A DNA stretch of 64,000 nucleotides, taken from assembly GCA_002102225.1 (NCBI GenBank), contig LQPB01000090.1:62001-126000 (forward strand), in the 5' to 3' direction. Under the pieces are notes generated by a model that was not told where the DNA came from, did not search any database, and was given only the letters and a program-made list of their open reading frames with translations. Shown piece by piece: positions 41,540 to 50,439 of this stretch. Source of the stretch: Mycobacterium interjectum (GTDB lineage: Bacteria > Actinomycetota > Actinomycetes > Mycobacteriales > Mycobacteriaceae). Made by a program: the position numbers and the translations under genes. Numbering within the stretch: position 1 is the first letter of the stretch; every line of letters begins with the position of its first letter.

Positions 41540-42385
41540 CGGCCAATGTCGCTGCCGGAGAACAGGACCGACCGACCGACGGCGTGCTGATGGCGGCCCG
41601 CTTCGCCTGATTCTTCTTCCCGCGCCCACCAAGTCGGTTCTGATGCTTGCGAAGATCCGCCTGTCGTGGTATCAGAAAATATATATCGACGGGTGCAGGT
41701 CATCTCGCAGGTTGAGGTGGGTGTGATGTTGATGGGTCTCGACCCGCTGAGCAAACAACAGGTGACGGTTGCCGCGCCGGTGTGCCCGGCGTTGATCGAG
41801 GCGGCGGCGATCGTGGAGGCCGAGTGGATGCGTCTCAGGCCGTCGAGCGGCCCGGTGCGCCACGTCACCCGTGAGTTGCCCGCACCTGTGCGAGGTCGGC
41901 GCCGGCCGCACACCGTGGTCACCACGAAACCTACGCCGCGCCCGGGGCCAACCCGCCGCGGTGAGCTGCGGATCCGATGGCCGGTCCCCCGGGTGTGGGC
42001 GCGGGAGCGATCGCCTCCGGCCACGCGATGATGCCCGATCGCCGGTCGAGTCCTGCCGAAGGGAGGTGGTGCAGACGGGGACCTCGTACCGTCCACGAAT
42101 ATTGCGACGCGAAGTTCGCGCCTGACGCAAAGTCAGCCGCGCGCCCGCCACTTGTCGTGGCCATCTACGTGGACAGCACGAACGTCGCCGCATTTGTACG
42201 GGCGGGTCGCGCCCGGCTCGATCCCCGCAGGATCGCGGCCGTGGCGTGGCCCGCCCCCTATTTACGGCAACTGCGTGAAGATCGGCTGAAAACGCCTCGG
42301 CGACCCCGGGGAGGGCGCTAGCATCCGGTGGAGCGGGGTCCGTTATGGGGAGGCGGGCGCCGTCGAGGCTAGCCGGGGGAGCGGA
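41540..42385. other. 846-bp stretch with no confident gene
   Basis: Lies between the MFS exporter and a PE gene. It contains an AT-rich TATATAT run at 41680-41686 that contrasts with the surrounding GC content, and a small open frame at 41726-42031 listed separately. A further plus-strand frame (41977-42321) overlaps it and reads as low-complexity Arg/Pro. The last 60 bp hold the PE promoter and a GGGGGAGCGG ribosome-binding site. Confidence 0.6.
41726..42031 (+). CDS. Possible small hypothetical protein
   Basis: A 101-codon frame starting ATG 41726 with GAGGTGGG upstream and a TATATA box about 40 bp away. The first 38 residues (MLMGLDPLSKQQVTVAAPVC...EAEWMRLRP) look like a normal protein, but the rest is Arg/Pro-rich and may be out of frame. 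It may be a frameshifted or decaying gene. No family recognised. Confidence 0.3.
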   Translation: MLMGLDPLSKQQVTVAAPVCPALIEAAAIVEAEWMRLRPSSGPVRHVTRELPAPVRGRRRPHTVVTTKPTPRPGPTRRGELRIRWPVPRVWARERSPPATR

Positions 42386-43246
42386 ATGTCCTATGTGATC
42401 GCAGCGCCGGAGTACGTGGCAGCCGCCGCAATGGATTTGGCCAATATCGGATCCATGGTCAGCGACGCCAACTCGGCCGCGCTGGGTCCGGTTTCGAGCG
42501 TGCTGCCCGCGGGCGCCGACGAGGTATCGGCGAGCATCGCAAGCCTGTTCGACGCGCACGCCCAGATCTATCAGGCGCTCAGCGCCGCCGCGCAGGCGTT
42601 CCACACCCAGTTCGTCCAGCTGATGAGCGCCGGCGGGGAGCAGTACGCCCTCGCCGAGGCCGCGAACGCCACTCCCCTGCAAACCGCCGGCCAGAGCGTG
42701 CTGAGCGGGGGCAACGCGCCCAGCCAGGCGCTGTCGACCGCGCAACCGCTGATGGGCAGCGCGGCCTCGGTGGGCTCGGCGGCGGCGGGGGTGCCGGCGG
42801 CGACGGCGGGCGTGGCGGGTGGTGGCGCGCCGGCGGCGGCGTCCGTAGCGCCGGCGGTGGCGCCGGCCCCGGCCGCACCCGTGGCACTGACACCGACGGC
42901 GACGCCGTTCGCGGCGGCTCCGGCCGTGGCTCCGGCGGCCGCGCCGGTTGCCGCGATGCAGGCCGCGACGCCGGCGTACGCTCCGGCCGCCGCGGCGGTG
43001 ACCGCGCCGGCACCGGCGAGCATCCCGGTGGAGACGGCGCCGGTGGAAGCGCCGGCATTCTCTCCGGTGACCGCGGCGCAGGCGATGCCGATCACCACAC
43101 CGCTCAACGCGGCGCCCGCGACGACACCGAACTATTCCCCCGCGACGCCGGCGTACTCTCCCGCGACGGCGGCAGCGGCCGGATCCCACGAAGAGCAACC
43201 GATGGCGGCGGGCATGCCGATCGAGATGGAGCCCTACTCGGCCTGA
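42386..43246 (+). CDS. PE-family protein with Ala/Pro-rich C-terminus
   Basis: A 286-residue PE protein, exported by type VII (ESX) systems. The N-terminal PE domain covers residues 1-100 (SYVIAAPEYVAAAAMDLANI start; ASLFDAHAQIYQALSAAAQ; QLMSAGGEQYALAEAANA). The YxxxD/E export signal region at the domain end is not exact. Residues 120-270 are Ala/Pro/Val low complexity. The end (ATPAYSPATAAAAGSHEEQ) resembles the end of the second PE protein at 57296. No PPE partner is adjacent. Confidence 0.92.
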   Translation: MSYVIAAPEYVAAAAMDLANIGSMVSDANSAALGPVSSVLPAGADEVSASIASLFDAHAQIYQALSAAAQAFHTQFVQLMSAGGEQYALAEAANATPLQTAGQSVLSGGNAPSQALSTAQPLMGSAASVGSAAAGVPAATAGVAGGGAPAAASVAPAVAPAPAAPVALTPTATPFAAAPAVAPAAAPVAAMQAATPAYAPAAAAVTAPAPASIPVETAPVEAPAFSPVTAAQAMPITTPLNAAPATTPNYSPATPAYSPATAAAAGSHEEQPMAAGMPIEMEPYSA

Positions 43247-43278
43247 TTCACCGTGCGCCGTTCTTTCGTAGCCTTAAC

Positions 43279-44694
43279 TCACGCAACGAATTCGGCGGCC
43301 CGGTGCCCGAGCATCACGATCGTCGCGTGCGGTCCGCGGCTGGTGATGGCGGGCAGGATGGAACCGTCGATGACCCAAAGGTTTTCGAGTCCCAGCACCC
43401 GGCAACGCGGGTCAACGACGGCGCCCATCGGCGCGGTGCCGCAGAGGTGTTGGGAAGTCGACCACACCGGCGCGCCGACCGAGGCTGTGGCGCCGGCCAA
43501 TTCGCGCGCGAGTTCGCTCCCCTCGCGCAGCGCCGCGACGTCGTCGGGCTCGCTGTCGTAGCGGTGCTCGATCCGCGGCGGCACGGTCGCATCCGGCGAG
43601 ACCAGCGTGATGCGCCCACGCGCCCGCGGCCGCATCAGCGCCACCCCGATGTGCGGCCAGTCGGGATGCCCCGCGGTCCCGTCACCGGTCATCGCCACGA
43701 ACCCGCCCGTATACGGCCTGATCTCGAGGCCGTCGGCGGTCGCGAGCACCACCTCCACCACGGGCCGGCCCGGCGCCACGGTCCAGTTCGTCGGCAACAC
43801 CCACTCGGGATGGTCGCTGCACGACGTGCCCACCGGCAGCGCCGTGACCACCGGGACCCCGGCGGCGCGCAGCATCGCTTCATCGCCGATGCCGGACAGC
43901 ATCAGCAGATGAGCCGACTGTATCGCCCCGGCGCACAACACTATTCGATCGGCGGCGAGCTGCATCGGGCCGTGCGGGCCGACCGCGTCGACGCCGACAA
44001 CGGTGGCTCCGGAGAAGCGCAGTCGCACCGCTCGCGTGCGCTCCAGCAATGCCAGGTTGGGTCGCCCCAGAGCCGGCAGGAGATAGGCCGCCCCAGAGCC
44101 GGTGCGTACGCCATCGACGATGTTCAGCGGGACCGCGCCCAGCCCCGAAATCGGCTCCGGCCCACAGTCATTGAGATCATCGATCCACCGAAATCCGGCG
44201 TTTTCTGCCGCCGCGATGAAAGTTTCCGTGGTGCCGGTCATTTCGCGCGTCCGGCGCACGGCGATCGGCCCGCTGTCGCCGTGGGCGGGGCCGTCGAAAT
44301 CGAGGTCGGTCTCGATGGCGCGGAAGTGCTCGAGCACCTCCGACCATGTCCAGCCGGGCACCCGGTCGAAGTCACTGGGCAGGGCGCGGCAGAAGTAGCC
44401 GCCGTTGATGGCGCCCGAACCGCCCACCGTCTTCCCTCGCACGATTGGGAGCTTGAGATCGTGCCGATCGGTGAGGTGGGTCAGGTAGCGCTCGGCCACC
44501 GGGCTGCCGGCCCCGATCGGCAGTTGCAGCCCATTGCTCGTCAACGCCAGCAGGTCCGGATCGGAGAGGCCCGGGCCGGCCTCGAGGACGGTCACGGTGC
44601 GGCCGGGATCGCTGGAAAGGCGTTCGGCAACAACCGATCCGGCGCTGCCGGCGCCAACGATCAGCACGTCGCTGCGCGGCACGGCTCCGGTCAA
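43279..44694 (-). CDS. mftG: Mycofactocin-associated GMC oxidoreductase MftG
   Basis: A 471-residue FAD oxidoreductase. The N-terminal FAD motif is IVGAGSAGSVVAERL near residue 11, GMC signature GKTVGGSGAINGGYF is near residue 86, and the C-terminal region contains GTAPMGAVVDPRC and ITSRGPHATIVMLGHR. MftG is thought to reoxidise mycofactocinol and pass electrons to the respiratory chain. It follows mftF by 16 bp. The start is TTG 44694; GTG 44682 is an alternative. Confidence 0.93.
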   Translation of the reverse strand: MTGAVPRSDVLIVGAGSAGSVVAERLSSDPGRTVTVLEAGPGLSDPDLLALTSNGLQLPIGAGSPVAERYLTHLTDRHDLKLPIVRGKTVGGSGAINGGYFCRALPSDFDRVPGWTWSEVLEHFRAIETDLDFDGPAHGDSGPIAVRRTREMTGTTETFIAAAENAGFRWIDDLNDCGPEPISGLGAVPLNIVDGVRTGSGAAYLLPALGRPNLALLERTRAVRLRFSGATVVGVDAVGPHGPMQLAADRIVLCAGAIQSAHLLMLSGIGDEAMLRAAGVPVVTALPVGTSCSDHPEWVLPTNWTVAPGRPVVEVVLATADGLEIRPYTGGFVAMTGDGTAGHPDWPHIGVALMRPRARGRITLVSPDATVPPRIEHRYDSEPDDVAALREGSELARELAGATASVGAPVWSTSQHLCGTAPMGAVVDPRCRVLGLENLWVIDGSILPAITSRGPHATIVMLGHRAAEFVA

Positions 44695-44710
44695 GACGGC
44701 TTGGGGACCA

Positions 44711-46123
44711 CTATGTGCGGATCTGTGGTTTGAGCGCGCGCACGTTGCGCTCGCGCGCCACCCCCCACCACAGCCCGAGGCCGTAGGCCAGGTCGTCGAT
44801 GCGCTTGAGCAACAGGTAGGTCAGCAACCCGATCGGTTCGGCCTCGTCGCCGGTGGCGTCCCGGCGGTGGAGCCAGTCCACCACGCCGTCCATCACCGCC
44901 GCGACCAGCACCACGCGTCTGCAGTGGCGCGACAGGACGGCCGCGAGCAACGCCACCGGCCAGTAGTGCCGGCAGACGGCCGACGCCAGTTGCAGCGCCG
45001 CCGCCCACAGGCCGCGGGTGGCGATCGTCACCACATCCCACAGCGAGGTCTCGGCGCTGCGCATGGCCTTGGCGATCCGACGGCCCGTCACCAGCGCGAC
45101 CACGATCGAGGCGAGTTGGCTGAGGCTGGTCCCCAGCGCCATGAGCGTCCAGGCCATCAACGCCCAGCCGGAGATCACCACCGGCGCCGTCTTGTCCGGG
45201 TGGCGCACGGACAGCGGGGCGGCCGAGCCGCCATAGAATGCCTTGCGCGCAAGCCAGTCCCGCAATTCGGTGCGGTGATCGTGCGCGACCTGAGCGATCG
45301 GCTCGTAACGCAACCGGGCCCCCGCTTCGATGAGGCGCCAGCACAGGTCGACGTCCTCGCCGGACTGCATGGTCTCGTCGAACCCGCCCACGTCGCGAAG
45401 GGCCGAGCGGCGGCAGATGATGGCGGCGCTGGGGACGTAGGACACCGTACTGTGCGGCAGCACCGGGGCCTCGCGCTCCCCGAGGTCCAGCGACGAGTGC
45501 ACCGCCTCGTACCGTGCCACCACGTTCTCGCTGTGCGACAAACCGACGATGCGCGGCGCGACCAGGGCGACGGTGGGATCGCAGAAGTGGCCGAGCAGGG
45601 CCTCCAGCCAACCGCGGCGCGGCGTCACGTCGGAATCCAGGAAGGCGACGAAGTCGGTCGTGCAGGAGGCCAGCCCGGTGTTGCGGGCCGCCGCCGGCCC
45701 CTTGCTGTAGGAGTGGCGCAGCACCTCCACGTCGCAGTGCGCGCCGATGAAGTCTTCGGCCTCGATGGGCGGGAAGGAGCCGTCGTCGACCACCACGACG
45801 CGCAGCCCACGCAGCGAGCTCACCAAGCGCCGCACGCCGGAAAGGTTGTCGCGCACCGGGATTACCACGGTCACGTCGCGGTGCGACGGGCCGCCCGCGG
45901 GCCGGGGGTGGGCCACCGTGGCGTCCAGCAGGGTGCGGGCCAGCTGCGCGCTGACGTCGTCGCGGACCTTCAGCCGGCCGTCGGACAGCATGCTCTGGGC
46001 GGCCGGAGCCAACTTCAGCAGGCGCGTCGGTGACCCCCCCAACAGGGCCGAACCGTCGCCGAGCACCCGCACGCGACGGTCGACCTGGACGGCGAATCCG
46101 TCCGGCAACCGGGTCGCCGTCAT
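44711..46123 (-). CDS. mftF: Mycofactocin glycosyltransferase MftF
   Basis: A 470-residue family-2 glycosyltransferase that adds a beta-glucan chain to premycofactocin. The GT-A core begins VTVVIPVRDNLSGVRRLVSSL near residue 85, the DxD motif is LDSDVTPRRGW near residue 155, and the acceptor part is ETMQSGEDVDLCWRLIEAG. Several hydrophobic segments after residue 330 suggest membrane attachment. ATG 46123 overlaps the mftE stop (ATGA). Confidence 0.95.
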   Translation of the reverse strand: MTATRLPDGFAVQVDRRVRVLGDGSALLGGSPTRLLKLAPAAQSMLSDGRLKVRDDVSAQLARTLLDATVAHPRPAGGPSHRDVTVVIPVRDNLSGVRRLVSSLRGLRVVVVDDGSFPPIEAEDFIGAHCDVEVLRHSYSKGPAAARNTGLASCTTDFVAFLDSDVTPRRGWLEALLGHFCDPTVALVAPRIVGLSHSENVVARYEAVHSSLDLGEREAPVLPHSTVSYVPSAAIICRRSALRDVGGFDETMQSGEDVDLCWRLIEAGARLRYEPIAQVAHDHRTELRDWLARKAFYGGSAAPLSVRHPDKTAPVVISGWALMAWTLMALGTSLSQLASIVVALVTGRRIAKAMRSAETSLWDVVTIATRGLWAAALQLASAVCRHYWPVALLAAVLSRHCRRVVLVAAVMDGVVDWLHRRDATGDEAEPIGLLTYLLLKRIDDLAYGLGLWWGVARERNVRALKPQIRT

Positions 46124-46851
46124 GTGAGCATCCCGTCGGGCCCGGGCGACCACCGGGCGACTCGACGGACGCAGTCGTCGACCATCTCGCCGAAGATGCG
46201 CTTGCCCTCGGCGGCGGTCGCGGTCGTCGGGTCCCCCAGCACCCCGACCGGGCTGACCGCCGCGACTCCCCCGCGTCGCATGGCCGGGAGTAGCTCGGGC
46301 AGTGGCGCCCGGTTGCCGGCGAGCCACCGGTCGGTCAGCACCTCCGTCGGTGAGATATGGAGCAACACGGATGTTTCGGTATGCCCGGCGTGGGCGTCCC
46401 CGCCGGGAGCCACGCAGGGGCACCAGCCGGCGTCTCGTCCTTCGGCGCGCAGCCGTCCGACGGCCACCCGCAACGCGCCGACATTGCCGCCGTGGCCGTT
46501 GATGAAGACCAGGCTCGGGGCCCAGCACGCGGCTGACCTGCCGTACTCCACCAGCAGCTGCGTCAGGGCCTCGGTGCCGATGGAGATGGTGCCGGCGAAC
46601 TCCTGGTGCTCGCCGCTGGCGCCGTAGGCGATGGCCGGCGCGACCAGCCACGGTTGTTCGAGGCGGGCCCGAGCCCCGCGGGCGACCGCGGTCGCGATGC
46701 GGGTGTCGGTGTCCAACGGCAGGTGCGGACCATGTTGTTCGGTCGACCCCAGCGGGACCATTATTGACGGCGAGGTACTGAATAGCTGGCTCGACGTCGC
46801 CGCTCCTAATTCGCCGAGTACGGGCACTGGCTGATGGTAGGACGAATTCAC
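46120..46851 (-). CDS. mftE: Mycofactocin peptidase MftE (creatininase family)
   Basis: A 243-residue creatininase-fold metallopeptidase that releases the modified Val-Tyr dipeptide from the MftA leader. Metal ligands are in GSTEQHGPHLPLDTD near residues 35-50 and in FINGHGGN near residue 115. GTG 46851 starts a sequence VNSSYH that fits the known homologue. Overlaps mftF by 4 bp. Unusually, 179 bp separate it from mftD. Confidence 0.94.
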   Translation of the reverse strand: MNSSYHQPVPVLGELGAATSSQLFSTSPSIMVPLGSTEQHGPHLPLDTDTRIATAVARGARARLEQPWLVAPAIAYGASGEHQEFAGTISIGTEALTQLLVEYGRSAACWAPSLVFINGHGGNVGALRVAVGRLRAEGRDAGWCPCVAPGGDAHAGHTETSVLLHISPTEVLTDRWLAGNRAPLPELLPAMRRGGVAAVSPVGVLGDPTTATAAEGKRIFGEMVDDCVRRVARWSPGPDGMLT

Positions 46852-47030
46852 CTGGCGTGCACCAATTGTTGACCCTCGAAAATTATTTTTTTCTGGCTTG
46901 TTCACCGAGCGGTCGAATATGGTGACTCGTCCGTCACGGTTACCACGCGAACACCACAATTTTCGCGACGGCGGATTGAGATTAGATCAAATCCAGATCA
47001 AATCCTAGGAATCCCGCCCAACATTCTGAT
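46852..47030. promoter_or_regulatory. AT-rich spacer between mftD and mftE
   Basis: 179 bp inside the mycofactocin operon with a run of T and A at about 46880-46895, much more AT-rich than the flanking genes. It may hold an internal promoter for mftE-F-G. An exact 11-bp tandem repeat is inside. Confidence 0.5.
46984..47005. repeat. Exact 11-bp tandem repeat
   Basis: AGATCAAATCC occurs twice with no spacer, 26 bp after the stop of mftD on the minus strand. It could be a regulator binding site or slippage product. Confidence 0.7.
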
Positions 47031-48212
47031 CTATGCGGGCGGAACCCCGAGCGTCCGGGTGAAGCCGGCCGGCACCAGGATGTCGTCCGGGCCGAGGTCG
47101 TGCACCGACGAGTGCCCCAGACCCATCAGCGCCGAGTCGATGCCCCCGCGCAAAATGTCGAGGACGTTCTCCACCCCCGCCTGCCCGGCCGCGGCGAGGC
47201 CCCACAGATAGGCGCGGCCGATCATCACCGCCCGCGCGCCCAGGGCCACCGCCTTGACGACGTCGCTCCCGCGGCGGATGCCACCGTCGAGCAGCACCTC
47301 GACCTGATCGCCGACCGCCGCGGCCACCGCGGGCAGGGCGCGAATCGACGCCGGGGTGCCGTCCAGGTTGTTGCCACCGTGATTCGACACCGAGATCGCC
47401 GAAACACCGGCATCCACAGCCCTTTTGGCGTCGTCGACGCGCATCACGCCCTTGAGCATGAACGGCCCGCCCCACAGCTCGCGCAGCCAGGCGATGTCCT
47501 CCCACGTCGGCGGCGAGGTGCCCATCCATTCCCCGTAGGCGGCGAAGAACGCCGGGCCGGGCTCGCCGCGTCCGCCCTGGTTCGGCACCCGCAGGTCCGG
47601 CGGGCGCAGCGTCTTGCCATACTTGAACAGCCAGCGGGGCTTGAACACGGCCTCCGGAGACTGCCGCAGCACGGTCCGCAGGTTCATCGCTTCGGGGATC
47701 TTCGGGCTGCCCCAGTCGCGCCCGTGCGAGAACGACCAGTCGGTGGTGACGATCAATCCGACCGCGCCGGCCTGGCGCGCGCGTTCCACCCGCTGCGCGA
47801 TCGCGTCGCGCCCGCCCAGCCAGTACACCTGGAAGAACACCTTGGGGTTCGCGGCGATGACTTCCTCGATCGGCTTGCTCGCGAAGGAGGACAGGCCCAT
47901 CGCCGTTCCGCGCGCCGCCGCGGCGCGCGCCACGGCGACCTCGCCGTCCGGGTCGACCGCCTGGACGCCGGTCGGCGAAATCAACACCGGCATCGAAATA
48001 TCTTGTCCCATAACGGTGGTCGACATGTCGCGCTTTTCCTGCGCGCCGACGACGTGGGGAGCAAATCCGAGTTCACCAAATGCCGCGACGTTGTCGGAGA
48101 CGGTGATGCCCTTTTCACTGCCCGCGAGCAACGCCGAGTAAACGGATTTCGGTAGCCGCCGCTTCGCGCGTTGCTGGGCGATCGCCACCGTTTCGAACCA
48201 TTGGTCGGCCAT
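47031..48212 (-). CDS. mftD: Mycofactocin oxidase MftD (FMN-dependent, lactate dehydrogenase-like)
   Basis: A 393-residue alpha-hydroxyacid-oxidase-fold flavoprotein that converts the dipeptide-derived lactam to premycofactocin. FMN-binding and catalytic parts are SPTGVQAVDPDGEVAVARAA, SVSNHGGNNLDGTPASI (active-site His) and LLDGGIRRGSDVVKAVALGARAVMIGR. It was earlier named lldD1 in M. tuberculosis. It starts 3 bp after mftC. Confidence 0.96.
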   Translation of the reverse strand: MADQWFETVAIAQQRAKRRLPKSVYSALLAGSEKGITVSDNVAAFGELGFAPHVVGAQEKRDMSTTVMGQDISMPVLISPTGVQAVDPDGEVAVARAAAARGTAMGLSSFASKPIEEVIAANPKVFFQVYWLGGRDAIAQRVERARQAGAVGLIVTTDWSFSHGRDWGSPKIPEAMNLRTVLRQSPEAVFKPRWLFKYGKTLRPPDLRVPNQGGRGEPGPAFFAAYGEWMGTSPPTWEDIAWLRELWGGPFMLKGVMRVDDAKRAVDAGVSAISVSNHGGNNLDGTPASIRALPAVAAAVGDQVEVLLDGGIRRGSDVVKAVALGARAVMIGRAYLWGLAAAGQAGVENVLDILRGGIDSALMGLGHSSVHDLGPDDILVPAGFTRTLGVPPA

Positions 48213-48215
48213 CTG

Positions 48216-49391
48216 TTATAGCGGGCTTTCGTTGCAGAGCCGGGCCGGGGGTCGCGACAGTTGCAGCAGCACCGGCCCGCCCGCCTTGCGGGAGTGGTCG
48301 GCGCGCGGCCGCGGGGTCTGCCGCTCGCGGGCCAGCGCAGGGGCGCTGTGCCCCTGGACGCATTCGGGGTCCGGGCCGTCCAGCGGCAGGCCGGTGAAGA
48401 ATTTTGCCGCCATGCAGCCGCCCCGGCAGCTGTCGTAGTGCCCGCAGCTGCCGCAGGCGCCCGCCGACTGCGGTTCGCGCAGCTCGCGAAACAGCGGCGC
48501 GTTCTTCCAGACGTTGTCAAATCCACCGTCGGACAACACATTTCCCGCCAGGAATCGGTCATGGATGGCGAACGGGCAGGCGTACACGTCACCCACGGGG
48601 TCGATCAGGCACACCACCCGCCCCGCCCCGCACATGTTCAGGCCGGCCAGGGCGCCCGACGAGCCGAGGGGCGCCAGGTGAAAGAAGGAGTCGCCGGTGA
48701 GCACCCGCTCCCCCTTGGCGACCAGCCAGTCATACAGCTGGACCTGCTGGGCGGCGGTGGGATGCAGCTCCTCCCACACGTCGGCTCCCCGGCCCGAGGG
48801 ACGCAGCCGGGTGATGCGCAGGGTGGCACCGTAACGGCTTGCCAGCGCAGCGAATTCGTCGAGCTGGTCGACGTTGTGCCGGGTCACGACGACGGAGATC
48901 TTCGCGTCCGAGAAGCCGGCCGCCGCGAGGTTCTCCAGCGCGCGCACCGCCATCGCGAACGAGCCCTCGCCGCGCACGGCGTCGTTGACCTCGGCGGTGG
49001 CGCCATCGAGCGAGATCTGCACGTCGACGTAGTCACTGGCGGCCAACCGCGCGGCCACCTCCGGCGTGATCCGGACGCCGTTGGTGGAGAATTTCACGCC
49101 GACGTGGTGTGCGGTCGCATAGTCGACCAGCTCCCAAAAGTCCGGGCGCACCGTGGGTTCCCCGCCGCCGATGTTGACGTAGAACACCTGCATGCGTTCC
49201 AGCTCGTCGATGATGTCCATGCACTGGCGGGTGGACAACTCGTGGGGATCGCGCTTGCCCGACGACGAAAGGCAGTGCACGCAGGCCAGGTTGCAGGCGT
49301 AGGTCAGCTCCCAGGTCAGGCAGATGGGAGCGTCCAGGCCGTGCTCGAACTGCTCGATGAGGCGCGGTACGGGGGAAGTTGCAGCCGTCAT
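48216..49391 (-). CDS. mftC: Mycofactocin radical SAM maturase MftC
   Basis: A 391-residue radical SAM/SPASM enzyme that decarboxylates the C-terminal Tyr of MftA and forms the Val-Tyr lactam. The cluster cysteines are C33, C37 and C40 in CNLACVHC. Cysteines for two auxiliary clusters lie in the C-terminal SPASM domain (NMCGAGRVVCLIDPVGDVYACPF; ACGSCGHYDSCRGGC). ATG 49391 overlaps the mftB stop (ATGA). Confidence 0.97.
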   Translation of the reverse strand: MTAATSPVPRLIEQFEHGLDAPICLTWELTYACNLACVHCLSSSGKRDPHELSTRQCMDIIDELERMQVFYVNIGGGEPTVRPDFWELVDYATAHHVGVKFSTNGVRITPEVAARLAASDYVDVQISLDGATAEVNDAVRGEGSFAMAVRALENLAAAGFSDAKISVVVTRHNVDQLDEFAALASRYGATLRITRLRPSGRGADVWEELHPTAAQQVQLYDWLVAKGERVLTGDSFFHLAPLGSSGALAGLNMCGAGRVVCLIDPVGDVYACPFAIHDRFLAGNVLSDGGFDNVWKNAPLFRELREPQSAGACGSCGHYDSCRGGCMAAKFFTGLPLDGPDPECVQGHSAPALARERQTPRPRADHSRKAGGPVLLQLSRPPARLCNESPL

Positions 49392-49681
49392 TGGGCCTCC
49401 TGAAGTACCAACATCTTTGAATCGGCCAACACGCCCAGCGCGTGCAGGTAGGGCCCCTGCCCGGGGTCGTCCACACCCGCGGCGCGGCAGGCGGACCGGA
49501 CATCGGGATGGTCGGCCAGCGACCGCACCACCGTGAGGATGGTGCGGTTCTTCAGAAAGGACAGCTTGCGGGTGCCGAAATGGTAGAGCAGCGCGCCGAA
49601 CGGCTCCGGCCGCACCGCCACCTGCGGGTGCAACCGCCAGCCGCGATCGGGGTCGAACACGCGGATCAGTAGACCCCGCAC
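49388..49681 (-). CDS. mftB: Mycofactocin precursor-binding protein MftB (RiPP recognition element)
   Basis: A 97-residue PqqD-like peptide chaperone that hands MftA to MftC. Typical text: VFDPDRGWRLHPQVAVRPEPFGALLYHF and RKLSFLKNR. GTG 49681 overlaps the mftA end by 16 bp, so the two are read in different frames over the precursor core. Overlaps mftC by 4 bp. Confidence 0.94.
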   Translation of the reverse strand: MRGLLIRVFDPDRGWRLHPQVAVRPEPFGALLYHFGTRKLSFLKNRTILTVVRSLADHPDVRSACRAAGVDDPGQGPYLHALGVLADSKMLVLQEAQ

Positions 49682-49755
49682 ATCCCGTCGATCGACACCT
49701 CTTCCACCAGGGTCTCGGTGACGAGCTCGGTCGCGGTCTCGGTTTCGTGGTCCAT
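49666..49755 (-). CDS. mftA: Mycofactocin precursor peptide MftA
   Basis: A 29-residue ribosomally made precursor, too short for most gene finders. The acidic leader (DHETETATELVTETLVEEV) precedes the conserved core IDGMCGVY; the final Val-Tyr becomes the redox-active part of mycofactocin. ATG 49755 has an excellent GGGAGGAAATCC site in front. First gene of the mft operon. Confidence 0.96.
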   Translation of the reverse strand: MDHETETATELVTETLVEEVSIDGMCGVY

Positions 49756-49842
49756 CTGGATTTCCTCCCTTGAGGGCTCGACAACGACGGGTCGTTCTGG
49801 ACACAATATGGCATCGAGTGCCGCAATGGAAGGGCGGGTCCG
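49756..49842. promoter_or_regulatory. mftA / mftR divergent control region with inverted repeats
   Basis: 87 bp. AACGAC-GG-GTCGTT (49783-49796) is a perfect 6-bp inverted repeat, and GGCA-TCGAG-TGCC lies at 49810-49822. One of them is a likely MftR operator. MftR is known to respond to long-chain acyl-CoA and to repress the mft genes (recalled for M. smegmatis). Confidence 0.5.
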
Positions 49843-50439
49843 ATGATGCCGCAGCCGCGGGTGGGCCGGCGCCGCTCCACGACACCGGGCCACATCACCG
49901 ACGTCGCGCTCGAGTTGTTCGCCGCCCGAGGTTTCGCCGAGGTGAGTGTCGACGATGTCGCGCACGCGGCCGGGATCGCCCGCCGCACGGTGTTTCGCTA
50001 TTACGCCTCCAAGAACGCCATCCTCTGGGGCGACTTCGACGCCCACCTCGCGCACCTGCAGCAGCTGCTCGACACGGTCGACCCGCGAGTCCCGCTGGGC
50101 GAGGCGCTGCGTGCGGCGCTGCTCGCGTTCAACACCTTCGACGAGTGCGAGACCGCCCGGCACCGCCAGCGCATGCGCGTCATCCTGGAAACCGCGGAGC
50201 TGCAGGCCTATTCGATGACGATGTACGCCGGATGGCGCGAGGTGATGGCGGGCTTCGTGGCCCACCGGTTGGGACTCAAGACGACCGATCCGGTGCCGCG
50301 GACCGTCGCCTGGACCATGCTCGGGGTGGCGCTGAGCGCTTATGAGCACTGGCTCTCCGACGAGTCCGTCCCGTTGCCCGTCGCGCTCGGCAACGCGTTC
50401 GACGTCGTCGGCGCCGGGCTGGAAAGCCTGGACCGATGA
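49843..50439 (+). CDS. mftR: TetR-family regulator MftR
   Basis: A 198-residue regulator with the HTH around VSVDDVAHAAGIARRTVFRYY (residues about 35-56) and a C-terminal domain with HRQRMRVILETAELQAYS. It is divergent from mftA with 87 bp between, the standard mycofactocin arrangement. ATG 49843 has GAAGGG upstream. Its stop overlaps the DUF2332 start (ATGA), which links the regulator to that gene. Confidence 0.94.
   Translation: MMPQPRVGRRRSTTPGHITDVALELFAARGFAEVSVDDVAHAAGIARRTVFRYYASKNAILWGDFDAHLAHLQQLLDTVDPRVPLGEALRAALLAFNTFDECETARHRQRMRVILETAELQAYSMTMYAGWREVMAGFVAHRLGLKTTDPVPRTVAWTMLGVALSAYEHWLSDESVPLPVALGNAFDVVGAGLESLDR

Noticed and set aside
39899..41632. Open frame of 577 codons opposite the MFS exporter
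   Set aside because: Low-complexity Arg/Gly/Asp/His translation; antisense shadow of the exporter.
41672..43198. Open frame of about 500 codons opposite the PE gene
   Set aside because: Arg/Gly/His-rich antisense of Ala/Pro codons; no domain, and the PE domain on the plus strand is unmistakable.
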